Source: Actinomycetota bacterium (GTDB lineage: Bacteria > Actinomycetota > Acidimicrobiia > Acidimicrobiales > Ilumatobacteraceae). Taken from it: a stretch of 40,314 nt of DNA. Below, piece by piece: positions 16,601-25,032 of the stretch (positions are counted from its first letter, which is position 1; each line of letters begins with the position of its first letter). The stretch spans positions 1 to 40,314 of the forward strand of contig SXUP01000021.1 of the NCBI GenBank assembly GCA_005790505.1, in the 5' to 3' direction. The notes beneath the pieces are model-generated. The model saw only the letters and a program-made list of their open reading frames with translations. It had not been told where the DNA came from and ran no database searches. Position numbers and translations under genes: made by a program.

Positions 16601-19173
16601 CGGACCAATCGGCAAGAGAAATACGCGAGCAATTCATTCGTCGTCTCAATTACGTGCCCGATCGATTTCAGATTGAGGCGATGAACTCCCTTGACGCTGG
16701 GGCATCAATTCTTGTCGCCGCGCCCACTGGCTCAGGGAAAACATTGGTCGCCGAATATGCGATTGATCAGGCGTTGGCGTCCGATTTGCGCTCCTTTTAC
16801 ACGGCACCCATCAAGGCGCTCTCAAATCAAAAATTTCGCGATTTGTGTGATCTCTACGGCTCAGACAGCGTCGGACTAGTCACTGGCGATAATGCGATCA
16901 ATTCTGATGCACCCGTTGTCGTAATGACGACAGAAGTGCTGCGCAACATGATTTATTCGGCTTCACCAAAACTTGAGCAGTTAGGCGTGGTTATTCTCGA
17001 CGAGGTTCACTTCTTGCAGGATTCATATCGTGGTCCTGTCTGGGAAGAGGTGATTATTCAATTGCCGCTTGAAGTGCAACTCGTGTGTTTGTCGGCGACG
17101 GTGTCAAATGCCGACGAGGTCGGAGCCTGGCTGACAACAGTTCGTGGTCGGACCGATGTAGTCACTGAGAATAGGCGACCAGTTGAATTAGTCAACCATT
17201 TTGCCCTTGGAGACTCTGCCCAGGGTCGCGTCACAATACACGATACGGTCGTCAATGGAGAGGCCAACGCCTCGGTGCGTCGTTTGCTTGACTCTGATCG
17301 CAATTTTGGTCGGTCGGGGAGAGTTCGGAGCAAGACTAATCGAAAACGCTTTTTCACTCCTTCGCGCCCAGATCTTGTGGATCTTTTAGCAAGTGAAGAT
17401 CTTCTGCCAGCAATAGTTTTTATTTTCAGTCGCGCTCAATGTGAAGATGCAGTCAAATCTTGTATTCGCGATGGAATTGTTTTAACTGATCCTGAGGAAG
17501 AATCTCGAATCACCCAGATCATCAATGACCACACAACCGATCTGACCGCTGATGATCGAGCAGCCCTGCGCTTTGATGAATTCCTCGAGCAGGCGGGAGC
17601 AGGTATTTCTTGTCACCACGCGGGAATGATTCCGATGTTCAAGGAAGCCATCGAACAATGTTTTATCGAGGGTCTAATAAAGGTTGTTTTCGCTACCGAG
17701 ACTTTGGCCGTTGGGATCAATATGCCGGCACGAGCAGTGGTGATTGAAAAATTAACCAAATTTACGGGGGAAAACCATATGTTGTTGAAGGCCAGCGAAT
17801 TTGCCCAATTAACGGGTCGTGCTGGCCGACGCGGGCTCGACGAAATTGGACACGCTGTTACTTTGTGGAATCCATTTATTACATTCGACCAGATAGTTGC
17901 ATTGGCTCTGAGCAGGAGCTTTCGCCTTTCGTCGGCTTTTCGACCCACCTTCAATATGGCCGTCAACCTGGTGCGGGCTCATACTCGGCAGGGCACTCAG
18001 CACGTGCTGAATCTTTCCTTCGCTCAGTTTCAAACGGACAAAGACGTGGTGCTGTCGGAGGCAAACCTGCAGAGCAAGAAACTCGCCGTTCTTGAGTTGT
18101 CCCGATCACGTGCAGGAGTATTGGATGAGGTCAGTGAATCTCTCCCAATTTCAATCTCCACCACTGAATTAGAAATCGCTCTGCGTGGACTGCGGCCAGG
18201 CGATGTCGTTCTTTTTGAGACGGCTGTTCTGCGAGGTCGGGGAGCCATCATCGCCACGGCCACGAGAAAATCTGGCACCCGACTAACAGTCGTCAGTGCA
18301 TCACGCAAGGTTTTACAACTTACAGCGCCAGATTTTTTGAGTCTGCCCCGACGTTGCGGTGGAATTGATATTCCCGTTCCTTACGAACCAACGCAAACTG
18401 AGTTCATACGCGAAGCTGCAAAAAGACTCATTAAGGCTAAAATTTCCGAAGAACCGGCCCAGCAATCAAGCCTTGCTGAAATCCCCGTGGATCCAAATCC
18501 GCGCAGCACTCGTGAGCGGCGTCAACTGCGATTAATGTCTGAAATTTCCCAGATGGAACAACGGATGGCGACTCGTTCAGGTTCGGTGAGCGCCCGCTTT
18601 GATGAAGTCATTGATGTTCTTGAGACATTGGGCTACGTCCGAGATTGGACACTCACCGATAAAGGCATACTGCTCTCCCGAGTCTTTCACGAATCGGACC
18701 TATTGATCGTTGAAGTGATCTCCAGCGGGATGCTTGACTCGCTGTCACCTGTAGATCTTGCCGCCGTACTCTCAACGGTTGTGTTTGAGACACGAGGTCC
18801 AGACGATGGCGGACCTGTGCGCTGGCCTAACGAAACTGTAACCAATAGATTCAAACGAATCGAGCGGCTAACTCTGCGGCTGCACGAGATTCAGAGGGAA
18901 CACTCTATGAACCTCTATCGCAAGCCAGATGGAGGTATTTCTTTTGAGGTATCTCAGTGGGCGTCAGGCAAGAATCTTTCAAAGGTTCTGCACCCTGATC
19001 TGACGCCAGGTGATTTTGTCCGCTCAGTCCGACAACTTATTGATCTCTTGAATCAAATCGCATCTGCGGCTCCTGACGACAAACTTCGTCAGTCTGCTGC
19101 CCAAGCGGTAGACCTTATGAACCGTGGAGTGGTCGCTGCTGGGATGAGCTCTGAAGTGGCTGAACTGGCCTAG
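16597..19173 (+). CDS. helY: Ski2-like DEAD/DEAH-box RNA helicase, HelY type
   Basis: 858-residue superfamily 2 ATPase. Walker A AAPTGSGKT (41-49), PIKALSNQK motif Ia, box II DEVH (135-138), LSATV motif III, and motif VI QLTGRAGRRG. Sequences between IVFIFSRAQCEDAV and HHAGMIP match the Ski2/Mtr4 helicase core, and the C-terminal part has the DSH-type helical region. M. tuberculosis HelY (Rv2092c) lies in the same place after tatC. Expected role: RNA unwinding in turnover or processing, inferred. Start ATG 16597 overlaps the tatC stop. Confidence 0.93.
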   Translation: MTDQSAREIREQFIRRLNYVPDRFQIEAMNSLDAGASILVAAPTGSGKTLVAEYAIDQALASDLRSFYTAPIKALSNQKFRDLCDLYGSDSVGLVTGDNAINSDAPVVVMTTEVLRNMIYSASPKLEQLGVVILDEVHFLQDSYRGPVWEEVIIQLPLEVQLVCLSATVSNADEVGAWLTTVRGRTDVVTENRRPVELVNHFALGDSAQGRVTIHDTVVNGEANASVRRLLDSDRNFGRSGRVRSKTNRKRFFTPSRPDLVDLLASEDLLPAIVFIFSRAQCEDAVKSCIRDGIVLTDPEEESRITQIINDHTTDLTADDRAALRFDEFLEQAGAGISCHHAGMIPMFKEAIEQCFIEGLIKVVFATETLAVGINMPARAVVIEKLTKFTGENHMLLKASEFAQLTGRAGRRGLDEIGHAVTLWNPFITFDQIVALALSRSFRLSSAFRPTFNMAVNLVRAHTRQGTQHVLNLSFAQFQTDKDVVLSEANLQSKKLAVLELSRSRAGVLDEVSESLPISISTTELEIALRGLRPGDVVLFETAVLRGRGAIIATATRKSGTRLTVVSASRKVLQLTAPDFLSLPRRCGGIDIPVPYEPTQTEFIREAAKRLIKAKISEEPAQQSSLAEIPVDPNPRSTRERRQLRLMSEISQMEQRMATRSGSVSARFDEVIDVLETLGYVRDWTLTDKGILLSRVFHESDLLIVEVISSGMLDSLSPVDLAAVLSTVVFETRGPDDGGPVRWPNETVTNRFKRIERLTLRLHEIQREHSMNLYRKPDGGISFEVSQWASGKNLSKVLHPDLTPGDFVRSVRQLIDLLNQIASAAPDDKLRQSAAQAVDLMNRGVVAAGMSSEVAELA

Positions 19174-19188
19174 GAGTCAGGAATTGCT

Positions 19189-19827
19189 ATGACCATTAAA
19201 AAAAATCATGAGTGGGGAGTCGAAATTGATCTGTGCCCTCCGTTCATAAAAGTCAGATCAGACCACGAAATCGGCCTGCACTTGGACAGCAAAACATGCA
19301 ACTGCTTTGTTCTTGACGGTGGGTCGTTGTTTGAATCTCTTGGCAACCCGCAAGCACCCCCTGCAATCGGTCCCGCCCGAAGTCTGCCGTTTGATGTGAT
19401 AACTGTTGTTGTGACGCAGAAGAATTTTGAGCACACAGTTACCGCTGTAAATGACATTTTTATTCGCAATAAATGGCGTCATGGCGGTTGGCTGAAGGGT
19501 CCACTATTCGTTGTTACAAATACGGGAATCAGGCAAGGTCGCCAAATTGCAACGCGGGCTCACCCAAACGATGGGCACCTTGACGTCATCTCAATAGCCA
19601 CAATGAATGTGCGACAACGCCTCCTTGGGTGGTCTAAGGCCAAACTTGGGAACCATATCCCACATCCAAAGGTGCAAGTGTCTCGTGCAACGCACCTTGT
19701 TGTGCCAGTAGATGCAACTCAGACAGTCGTAATCGACAAATGCCGATATGACCATGTCACACGCATCTCCCTTACTATCGTTCCTGATGCCGCCCACGTG
19801 CTGATTGCAACAGGCCTCACCCTCTAG
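19189..19827 (+). CDS. Stand-alone DAGK/LCB5 C-terminal-domain protein
   Basis: 212 residues resembling the beta-sandwich half of YegS/diacylglycerol kinase-type lipid kinases: PLFVVTNTGIRQGRQIATRA, then HPNDGHLDVISI (the usual P-x-A-x-x-x-DG-LDV motif) and a final VVIDKCRYDHVTRISLTIVP. There is no N-terminal nucleotide-binding GGDGT half in the gene or just upstream, so it is unlikely to be an active kinase alone. It begins 15 nt after the helicase stop. It may be a regulatory or binding module, or act with a separate catalytic subunit. Confidence 0.65.
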   Translation: MTIKKNHEWGVEIDLCPPFIKVRSDHEIGLHLDSKTCNCFVLDGGSLFESLGNPQAPPAIGPARSLPFDVITVVVTQKNFEHTVTAVNDIFIRNKWRHGGWLKGPLFVVTNTGIRQGRQIATRAHPNDGHLDVISIATMNVRQRLLGWSKAKLGNHIPHPKVQVSRATHLVVPVDATQTVVIDKCRYDHVTRISLTIVPDAAHVLIATGLTL

Positions 19828-19860
19828 TTTAGATTATGGCAAAATGGATTGAAGAAAACT

Positions 19861-21060
19861 ATGACATCTGATGTAGAGAATTTAAAGCAGCAGGCCTGCT
19901 CGTTTATCGACAAAATGGCCGCTGAACTCATTGAGATTAGCCACGATATACACGATCACCCCGAACTTAATTTCAAAGAGCACTATGCGGCGGAGCGTTT
20001 AGCGCGTGCAGCAACCAAGCACGGACTCGATACAACAATTGGCGCCTACGGAGTTCCGACAGGTTTTGCCGCACAGCACGGAACGGGACCAACCGTGGCA
20101 ATAGTTTGTGAATACGATGCGCTACCAGGTATCGGACATGGTTGTGGCCACAACGTTATTGCGGCTGCCGGAATAGGCGCAGCACTTGCTGCAGTCTCTG
20201 TTTGCAACTCAAGCGGTGGTTCAGTGCGTTTGTTGGGGACACCCGCCGAAGAAGGTGGTGGCGGAAAAATATCAATGGGACGCAACGGAGCTTTCCAGGG
20301 TTTGGATGCGGCCATGATGGTACATCCAGCTGATGCAGATTTAACGACGATTGACGCAATTGCGATTCAACAACTTCTTGTTGAATACACGGGGCGAGCC
20401 TCGCACGCCGCTGCTGCCCCTGAGTATGGACGCAATGCTCTCGACGCAGCCGTGATGGGATACATCGGTGTTGCCGCGCTCCGACAACACATCGCGCCCA
20501 CCGAGCGGGTCCACGGAATTTTTATCAAGGCTGGCGATAAACCAAACATCGTTCCGCGCGAGTCATCGATGGACTGGTACGTCCGCTCCGACACAATTGC
20601 TACCTTGCAGCCGCTCAAAAGTCGTGTGTTGGCTTGCCTTGAAGCGGGTGCCGTGTCGTGTGGTTGCACCATGACTCATCAATGGGATGATCGACCATAT
20701 GCCGAGATGCTGACAAACGGACCACTTGTGGCTTCATATGTTGCAAACTCGGCAGCACTCGGCAGAGTCGTACGAGATCCACGAGATTGTGGTCATGCAG
20801 TGGTTGGCAGCACCGACATGGGAAACGTCAGTCACCTAGTTCCGTCTATTCATCCAATGATTTCCATCGCGCCTCGGGGCACTGCCATCCACACGGAAGA
20901 ATTTGCAAAACATGCCCGAAGTCACACAGCGGACTTGGCAATCCTTGATGCATCCAAGGCGATGGTGATGACGGCAATCGACTTTTGGACTTCGGCGCCT
21001 CGACAATCCCTCGTAGCAAAAGTATTTTCGGAGGAGAACACATCAACTGATGTGTTGTGA
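19861..21060 (+). CDS. M20 family metallopeptidase/amidohydrolase (AbgB/IAA-amino-acid hydrolase-like)
   Basis: Zinc amidohydrolase of about 399 residues. It has HDHPELNFKEHYAAE (substrate/dimer N-terminal helix), YDALPGIGHGCGHN (metal ligands of M20D enzymes), LLGTPAEEGGGGK (catalytic Glu-Glu), and a late metal-ligand region with VPSIHPMISI and GTAIHTEEF. Such enzymes cleave N-acyl amino acids or aminobenzoyl-glutamate; the substrate is unknown. ATG 19861 or TTG 19849 are possible starts; neither has a clear Shine-Dalgarno. An 11-codon ORF (ATG 19836) overlaps this start in another frame. Confidence 0.87.
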   Translation: MTSDVENLKQQACSFIDKMAAELIEISHDIHDHPELNFKEHYAAERLARAATKHGLDTTIGAYGVPTGFAAQHGTGPTVAIVCEYDALPGIGHGCGHNVIAAAGIGAALAAVSVCNSSGGSVRLLGTPAEEGGGGKISMGRNGAFQGLDAAMMVHPADADLTTIDAIAIQQLLVEYTGRASHAAAAPEYGRNALDAAVMGYIGVAALRQHIAPTERVHGIFIKAGDKPNIVPRESSMDWYVRSDTIATLQPLKSRVLACLEAGAVSCGCTMTHQWDDRPYAEMLTNGPLVASYVANSAALGRVVRDPRDCGHAVVGSTDMGNVSHLVPSIHPMISIAPRGTAIHTEEFAKHARSHTADLAILDASKAMVMTAIDFWTSAPRQSLVAKVFSEENTSTDVL

Positions 21061-21106
21061 GCGGTATCCGCAGTGGACAACCGCCCGACGAATAGGCTGA
21101 TCAACT

Positions 21107-22702
21107 GTGACGGTGTATGTTCCTGAGGACTTTTCAGACTCTGAGGCTCAAATTCTTCGGCGGTATTTTACTAACTTAGATCTTCCTGTTTTCGCCCTCG
21201 TCAATCTTCCAGAAGTCGTCAAAGGCGCTCTTTTTGCTCGTTACAGTCGCAGTCCTCGCAGTCTTCGACGATTATTTTTGGACGAGTTCGTGGGGGACCT
21301 TGACATCACCGGTGACCAGAACGTGGACGCAACAATCGGGCTTGAACGAGCTGAAGGGTTGTACGAGAAAGTTTTTTTTGAATACGGGGATGACTCTGTT
21401 GCGCAACTCGGTGGCGTTCATTTGGCGTGTGAACAGGCATCAAATATTTTGACGAAAGTTTTGGAGTGGGGACGCTTGATGAGTTATCTCGAGCAAAGCA
21501 CTCGTTATATTTCCTACGACGAAAGACTCGGTGGAAGGTATCGGTTCTTTCGCGACCCTGAAGTTTTAGCGAGTAAACTCGCTAATCGATATGTAGGCGA
21601 CATGGATCGGATGTTTGACTCATACAGCGAACTCGCTAGCAAGGTCACCGAACATGTACGTCAAACAGTTCGCCAAACCGATGGAGTCAGCGATTTCGTT
21701 TTTCGCCAAGCGACTCGTGCCAAAGCGCTTGACGCAGTACGTGGGGCACTGCCGGCGGCATCTTTGTCAAATGTCGGAATCTACGGCAGCGGACAGGCAT
21801 ACGAACAGTTATTGCTTCGAATGCGGGCTCATCCACTGCCAGAGGCCCGTCATTATGCCGACATGATGTTGGGGGAACTGCGTAAAGTTATTCCAAGTTT
21901 TCTAAAACGCGTCGACATTAAAGAGCGTGGTGGAGAATGGTCGCAATACATCTCTGACACACATGAAGACACAGCAGTCCTGGTTGATGAACTTTTTAGC
22001 GATCAGATCGCCGATGAGTCCGATGAAGTAAGTCTTGTTGGTTTTGACCCCGACGGCGAAAACAAGGTAATTGCAGCGATCTGCTATGCACAGTCACATC
22101 TTCCCGAGTCCCAACTCCTCGCCCTCGTAGATCGCATGACTGCTCAGGACAAGACTGCTCTTTTGTTGGCTTATGTTGGCGAACGAAAAAACAGACGCCA
22201 CCGCCCGGGACGAGCATTTGAGCGAACTGACTATCGGTTTGACATTCTGTCTGATTATGGTGCTTTTCGAGATATGCAACGCCACCGCATGCTGACCATT
22301 GAGTGGCAACCCTTGACGCCGTACCACGGCTTTACTCGTCCCGAACTACTCGTCAACTCTGGTTGCGCTGAGCAATTTGACGAGGTTATGGAGCGCTCTA
22401 GAGGCCTGTATGAGGCTCTCGGTGAACATTTTAGCCAACAGGCGCCTTACGCCGTCTCGATGGCTTACAGAATGCGCTACGTAATGCAATTCAATGCTCG
22501 CGAGGCCATGCACATGCTTGAATTGCGATCTTCGCCCCAGGGACATCCTTCTTATCGGCGCGTTTCCCTAGAAATGCATAACCAGATTGCGAGCGTGGCT
22601 GGGCACAAGGCCATTGCCGCAGCGATGAGTCACATGACTACCGAGGCTCCCGAGCTCGAACGCCTTGATTCCGAGCGACGTGCTGAACAGCGCCGTTCTT
22701 GA
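21107..22702 (+). CDS. Double-length ThyX-like protein (FAD-dependent thymidylate synthase family)
   Basis: 531 residues, about twice normal ThyX, apparently two ThyX-like domains (about 30-270 and 300-520). Domain 1 carries EYGDDSVAQLGG and SYLEQSTRYISY (126-137), the C-terminal half of the ThyX signature RHRxxSxNEQSxRY, but WGR replaces RHR. Domain 2 carries RHRMLT (392-397), the first half, but lacks NEQSxRY. Each domain therefore keeps half of the motif. Double-length ThyX homologues are annotated in several phyla; whether they make dTMP is unsettled. GTG start with TAGGCT 8 nt upstream. Confidence 0.8.
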   Translation: MTVYVPEDFSDSEAQILRRYFTNLDLPVFALVNLPEVVKGALFARYSRSPRSLRRLFLDEFVGDLDITGDQNVDATIGLERAEGLYEKVFFEYGDDSVAQLGGVHLACEQASNILTKVLEWGRLMSYLEQSTRYISYDERLGGRYRFFRDPEVLASKLANRYVGDMDRMFDSYSELASKVTEHVRQTVRQTDGVSDFVFRQATRAKALDAVRGALPAASLSNVGIYGSGQAYEQLLLRMRAHPLPEARHYADMMLGELRKVIPSFLKRVDIKERGGEWSQYISDTHEDTAVLVDELFSDQIADESDEVSLVGFDPDGENKVIAAICYAQSHLPESQLLALVDRMTAQDKTALLLAYVGERKNRRHRPGRAFERTDYRFDILSDYGAFRDMQRHRMLTIEWQPLTPYHGFTRPELLVNSGCAEQFDEVMERSRGLYEALGEHFSQQAPYAVSMAYRMRYVMQFNAREAMHMLELRSSPQGHPSYRRVSLEMHNQIASVAGHKAIAAAMSHMTTEAPELERLDSERRAEQRRS

Positions 22703-22862
22703 TTTCTGGCCTGTTAGACCAGGGGTCAACCTGATTCTGTAAGAAATCTTGCTGTAATACGTCTCGAAGGCTCGTTTTGTGTCTAGTATCCCGCCGCGTG
22801 GTTTGTCGCAAAAATAATTGTGACGGTTGGCGCAATGCTCAGTTGGGCAGAAAGGCATCCAA

Positions 22863-23411
22863 ATGGCTGCAAAGAAAAAAGTAGCGAAGGCGCAGGCTAA
22901 GCCAAAAGCGAAGGCGCAAGCTAAGCCAAAAGTGAAGCCCAAGCCAGCCACAGAGATCGAGCCTGAAGAAGCCGACCTCGACCCAGACGATCTTGACGAT
23001 CTTGACGTTGACCCCGAAATACTTCTTGATGATGAAGTCGATCTAGACGATGAAGAATTTGAATCAGACGAGGAGGGGTCTGACGACATAGATGATGACG
23101 CCAGCATGGGCGCAACGATCGTTTCTCGCCCAGGCTCACTTGACGACGATGACGAAGAAGATCTCACGACACCGGATGACGTCGAAGATGACTTGAGCAA
23201 AATCCTAAAAGAAAAACTTGTGGCGGCCGAAGAAGAAGTCAATGAAGACGAAGAATTAGAAGTTGACGATCGTGGACTGGCTGATGACCATCTGCAGCCC
23301 AAAAGAGATGATGAGCAACTGTGCTCAAGTTGTTTTTTGCTGGTTCGCAGTGCGGCGCCTTTTTGTCCAGTCGGCGATGATTCCTGTCCAATTTTTGTCA
23401 CAAAGTCATGA
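22863..23411 (+). CDS. Acidic DUF4193-like protein with C-terminal Cys motif
   Basis: 182 residues in three zones: a Lys/Ala/Pro-rich N-terminus (about 1-35) with two copies of AKAQAKPK; a very acidic Asp/Glu-rich middle (about 38-155); and a C-terminus with LCSSCFLLVRS, matching the CSSCFLV motif of actinobacterial DUF4193 proteins (for example Rv2699c), plus two later Cys. The C-terminal cysteines probably bind zinc; function unknown. ATG 22863 has AAAGG 8 nt upstream. Its stop overlaps the next ATG (ATGA). The protein is longer and far more acidic than typical DUF4193 members. Confidence 0.75.
   Translation: MAAKKKVAKAQAKPKAKAQAKPKVKPKPATEIEPEEADLDPDDLDDLDVDPEILLDDEVDLDDEEFESDEEGSDDIDDDASMGATIVSRPGSLDDDDEEDLTTPDDVEDDLSKILKEKLVAAEEEVNEDEELEVDDRGLADDHLQPKRDDEQLCSSCFLLVRSAAPFCPVGDDSCPIFVTKS
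22884..22931 (+). repeat. 24-bp tandem duplication inside the DUF4193 gene
   Basis: Two adjacent 24-bp units (22884-22907 and 22908-22931) differ at one base (GCGCAG versus GCGCAA) and each encodes AKAQAKPK. A near-perfect tandem copy of this kind can change copy number by slippage, altering the basic tail length without a frameshift. Confidence 0.85.
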
Positions 23412-23788
23412 CAAACAACGTTCCTTTGTCTGAAATGACTGCCAAGGCAGAAGCATTGGTTGCCTCATTGCGTCGACAAGCTCCAGCCGCCAAGATGATT
23501 GGTGAGTACGCCGTCAAACAGGGCTTGGAAATGTTACTACAACGTTTAAATATTGGGGCCTCCAGCAACTCTGACTCCAGTGCCAAACCGTCAGTGGTCG
23601 TGACCGAAACGCAAACTGACGAGGAACCCTATGTTGATTACAATCTGCGCACTGCTAGACAAATAATTGAAGCACTCGCTGGGTTGACGGTAAATCAGCA
23701 ACGCGCCATTCTCAAATATGAACAGGCGCACCGCAACAGGGTCACCGTTGTGCAGGCCTGCCAAAGGGTCCTCAAGGACGTTACCTAA
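23408..23788 (+). CDS. Hypothetical protein, helical, coupled to DUF4193 gene
   Basis: 126 residues; not assigned to a family. An N-terminal amphipathic helical region (about 10-48), a Ser/Thr/acid-rich linker (about 50-74), and a C-terminal helical stretch with ARQIIEALAGLTVNQQRAIL then KYEQAHRNRVTV that looks conserved and protein- or nucleic-acid-binding in character. It starts with a 4-nt overlap with the upstream gene and is followed 1 nt later by the GNAT gene, so the three form one operon. Confidence 0.7.
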   Translation: MTNNVPLSEMTAKAEALVASLRRQAPAAKMIGEYAVKQGLEMLLQRLNIGASSNSDSSAKPSVVVTETQTDEEPYVDYNLRTARQIIEALAGLTVNQQRAILKYEQAHRNRVTVVQACQRVLKDVT

Positions 23789-23789
23789 C

Positions 23790-24236
23790 ATGGCTCTCGT
23801 GTCGGTAGAACGCGGTCAAGAGGCCGATTTAATCGTTCTGCTCGACCACCAGTCTCGTTCAGCAGCCGAAGGGTTGTCGATGCGCGGAGATATTGATGTC
23901 TTTGTCGGGGAGGATCTTTCCGAGCCAATTTTCTTTGTTGCTCGATTGGAAGAGAGCATTGTTGGCACTTTGATTTGTTCGCGTTGGCGTCTTGTCCATT
24001 GGTGCATAAGCCACGTCTATGTAGAACCAGATGCGCGCGATATTGGAACAGCCGATTCACTCATGCATGCAGCAATCGATGCGCTTGGATCCTCTGTGGG
24101 GCGCATTTACGCCCAAGCATTGCCTGGTGACAGGGCAATGAAAAATTTATTTGAACGGCATGGATTAACGGCTCGAACGATTGTGGTGGGACGCGACTTT
24201 AGCGACCCTTCCACTGAGGAGCACGCTTCTCAATAA
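23790..24236 (+). CDS. GNAT family N-acetyltransferase
   Basis: 148 residues from ATG 23790, 1 nt after the previous stop. The GNAT core is visible: IFFVARLEESIVGTLICSRW (beta strands 2-3), CISHVYVEPDARDIGTADSL, the acetyl-CoA pyrophosphate-binding segment (R/Q-x-x-G/A replaced by R-D-I-G-T-A), and MKNLFERHGLTARTIVVGRD at the C-terminus. Substrate unknown. The longer frame to 23718 would run into the upstream gene. Its tail overlaps the convergent crotonase gene by 38 nt. Confidence 0.82.
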   Translation: MALVSVERGQEADLIVLLDHQSRSAAEGLSMRGDIDVFVGEDLSEPIFFVARLEESIVGTLICSRWRLVHWCISHVYVEPDARDIGTADSLMHAAIDALGSSVGRIYAQALPGDRAMKNLFERHGLTARTIVVGRDFSDPSTEEHASQ

Positions 24237-24984
24237 ATGCCGTCAGACCTTCTTTGGTGTCTTGGGACTGCAGCACGACAGCAAATTCAGCATTCGTCAT
24301 TTTTTTCAGTGCTTCATCACTTTCATAGGCAGCGGCGAGCACGACTTTGCGACTCGCATAAACCGCAAGTGGAGCTGCCAAACATATTTTGTTGGCGAGT
24401 TCGAACGCCACATCAACAGTTTTGCCAGGCTCTGTGATTCGATTGACGAGACCAAGTTCGTATGCCCGTTGGGCGGGGAGTGGTTCCCCGGTCAAAATAA
24501 CTTCCATTGCAACTGCTTGTCCGATGGCTCTTGGCAGTCTAAAAAGACCGCCAGCACCGGCGATGAGGTTGCGTTTCACTTCCGCTAACCCAAAAGCCGA
24601 AATCGATGACGCCACAACCATGTCGGAAGCCAGAACAATTTCACAGCCACCTGCCGTTGCCAGGCCATCAACTGCCACTATCACCGGCTTTGATCGTTCG
24701 CGATATACAAAGCCACCAAAGCCACCACGCTTTGTGTTAAGCGCACCGGCATCGCCTGAGTTAATTGCCTTGAGGTCTGCGCCTGCACAAAAGACCGGAT
24801 TCTTTTGACCTTCTGTATTGGCAGTCAATACCCCAACCCATACATCTGGATCTGCTTCTAATTGATCTATTGCTGCTTCGAGACCTTGTGCCACATCGCC
24901 GTTGACTGCGTTGCGAGCTTCAGGACGATTCAGGGTGATAACAGCTACTTGACCACGTCGTTCGTAAAGGACTTTTTCTGACAT
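24199..24984 (-). CDS. Enoyl-CoA hydratase/isomerase (crotonase) family protein
   Basis: 261 residues. Oxyanion-hole motifs NPVFCAGADLKAI and VDGLATAGGCEIVLASD are present, as is the second acid-bearing segment FGLAEVKRNLIAGAGG; both glutamates used by hydratases are conserved (in GGCE and GLAE), so hydratase activity is plausible. It would hydrate trans-2-enoyl-CoA in beta-oxidation or a related pathway. The ATG has no Shine-Dalgarno, but TAACTT is 6 nt upstream. It stands alone on the minus strand, so its pathway cannot be told from context. Confidence 0.92.
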   Translation of the reverse strand: MSEKVLYERRGQVAVITLNRPEARNAVNGDVAQGLEAAIDQLEADPDVWVGVLTANTEGQKNPVFCAGADLKAINSGDAGALNTKRGGFGGFVYRERSKPVIVAVDGLATAGGCEIVLASDMVVASSISAFGLAEVKRNLIAGAGGLFRLPRAIGQAVAMEVILTGEPLPAQRAYELGLVNRITEPGKTVDVAFELANKICLAAPLAVYASRKVVLAAAYESDEALKKMTNAEFAVVLQSQDTKEGLTAFIEKRAPQWKGR

Positions 24985-25032
24985 GTTGACAAGTTAGTCG
25001 CTGAGCTTTGTGGCACAAGATTCCTAGAGGCT

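Noticed and set aside
19836-19871. 11-codon ORF (MAKWIEENYDI) overlapping the M20 start
   Set aside because: Could be a leader ORF, but there is no Shine-Dalgarno or conservation evidence, and the M20 gene has possible starts in its own frame.
22703-22862. Possible hairpin terminator after the ThyX-like gene (GATTTCT...AGAAATC and CCTG...CAGG)
   Set aside because: Arms are short, loops long and no T-run follows, so not supportable as an intrinsic terminator.
22568-23401. 277-residue minus-strand ORF, Ser-rich
   Set aside because: It is antisense to the Asp/Glu-rich DUF4193 gene; GAC/GAT codons read backwards give Ser runs. No recognisable domain or start signal.
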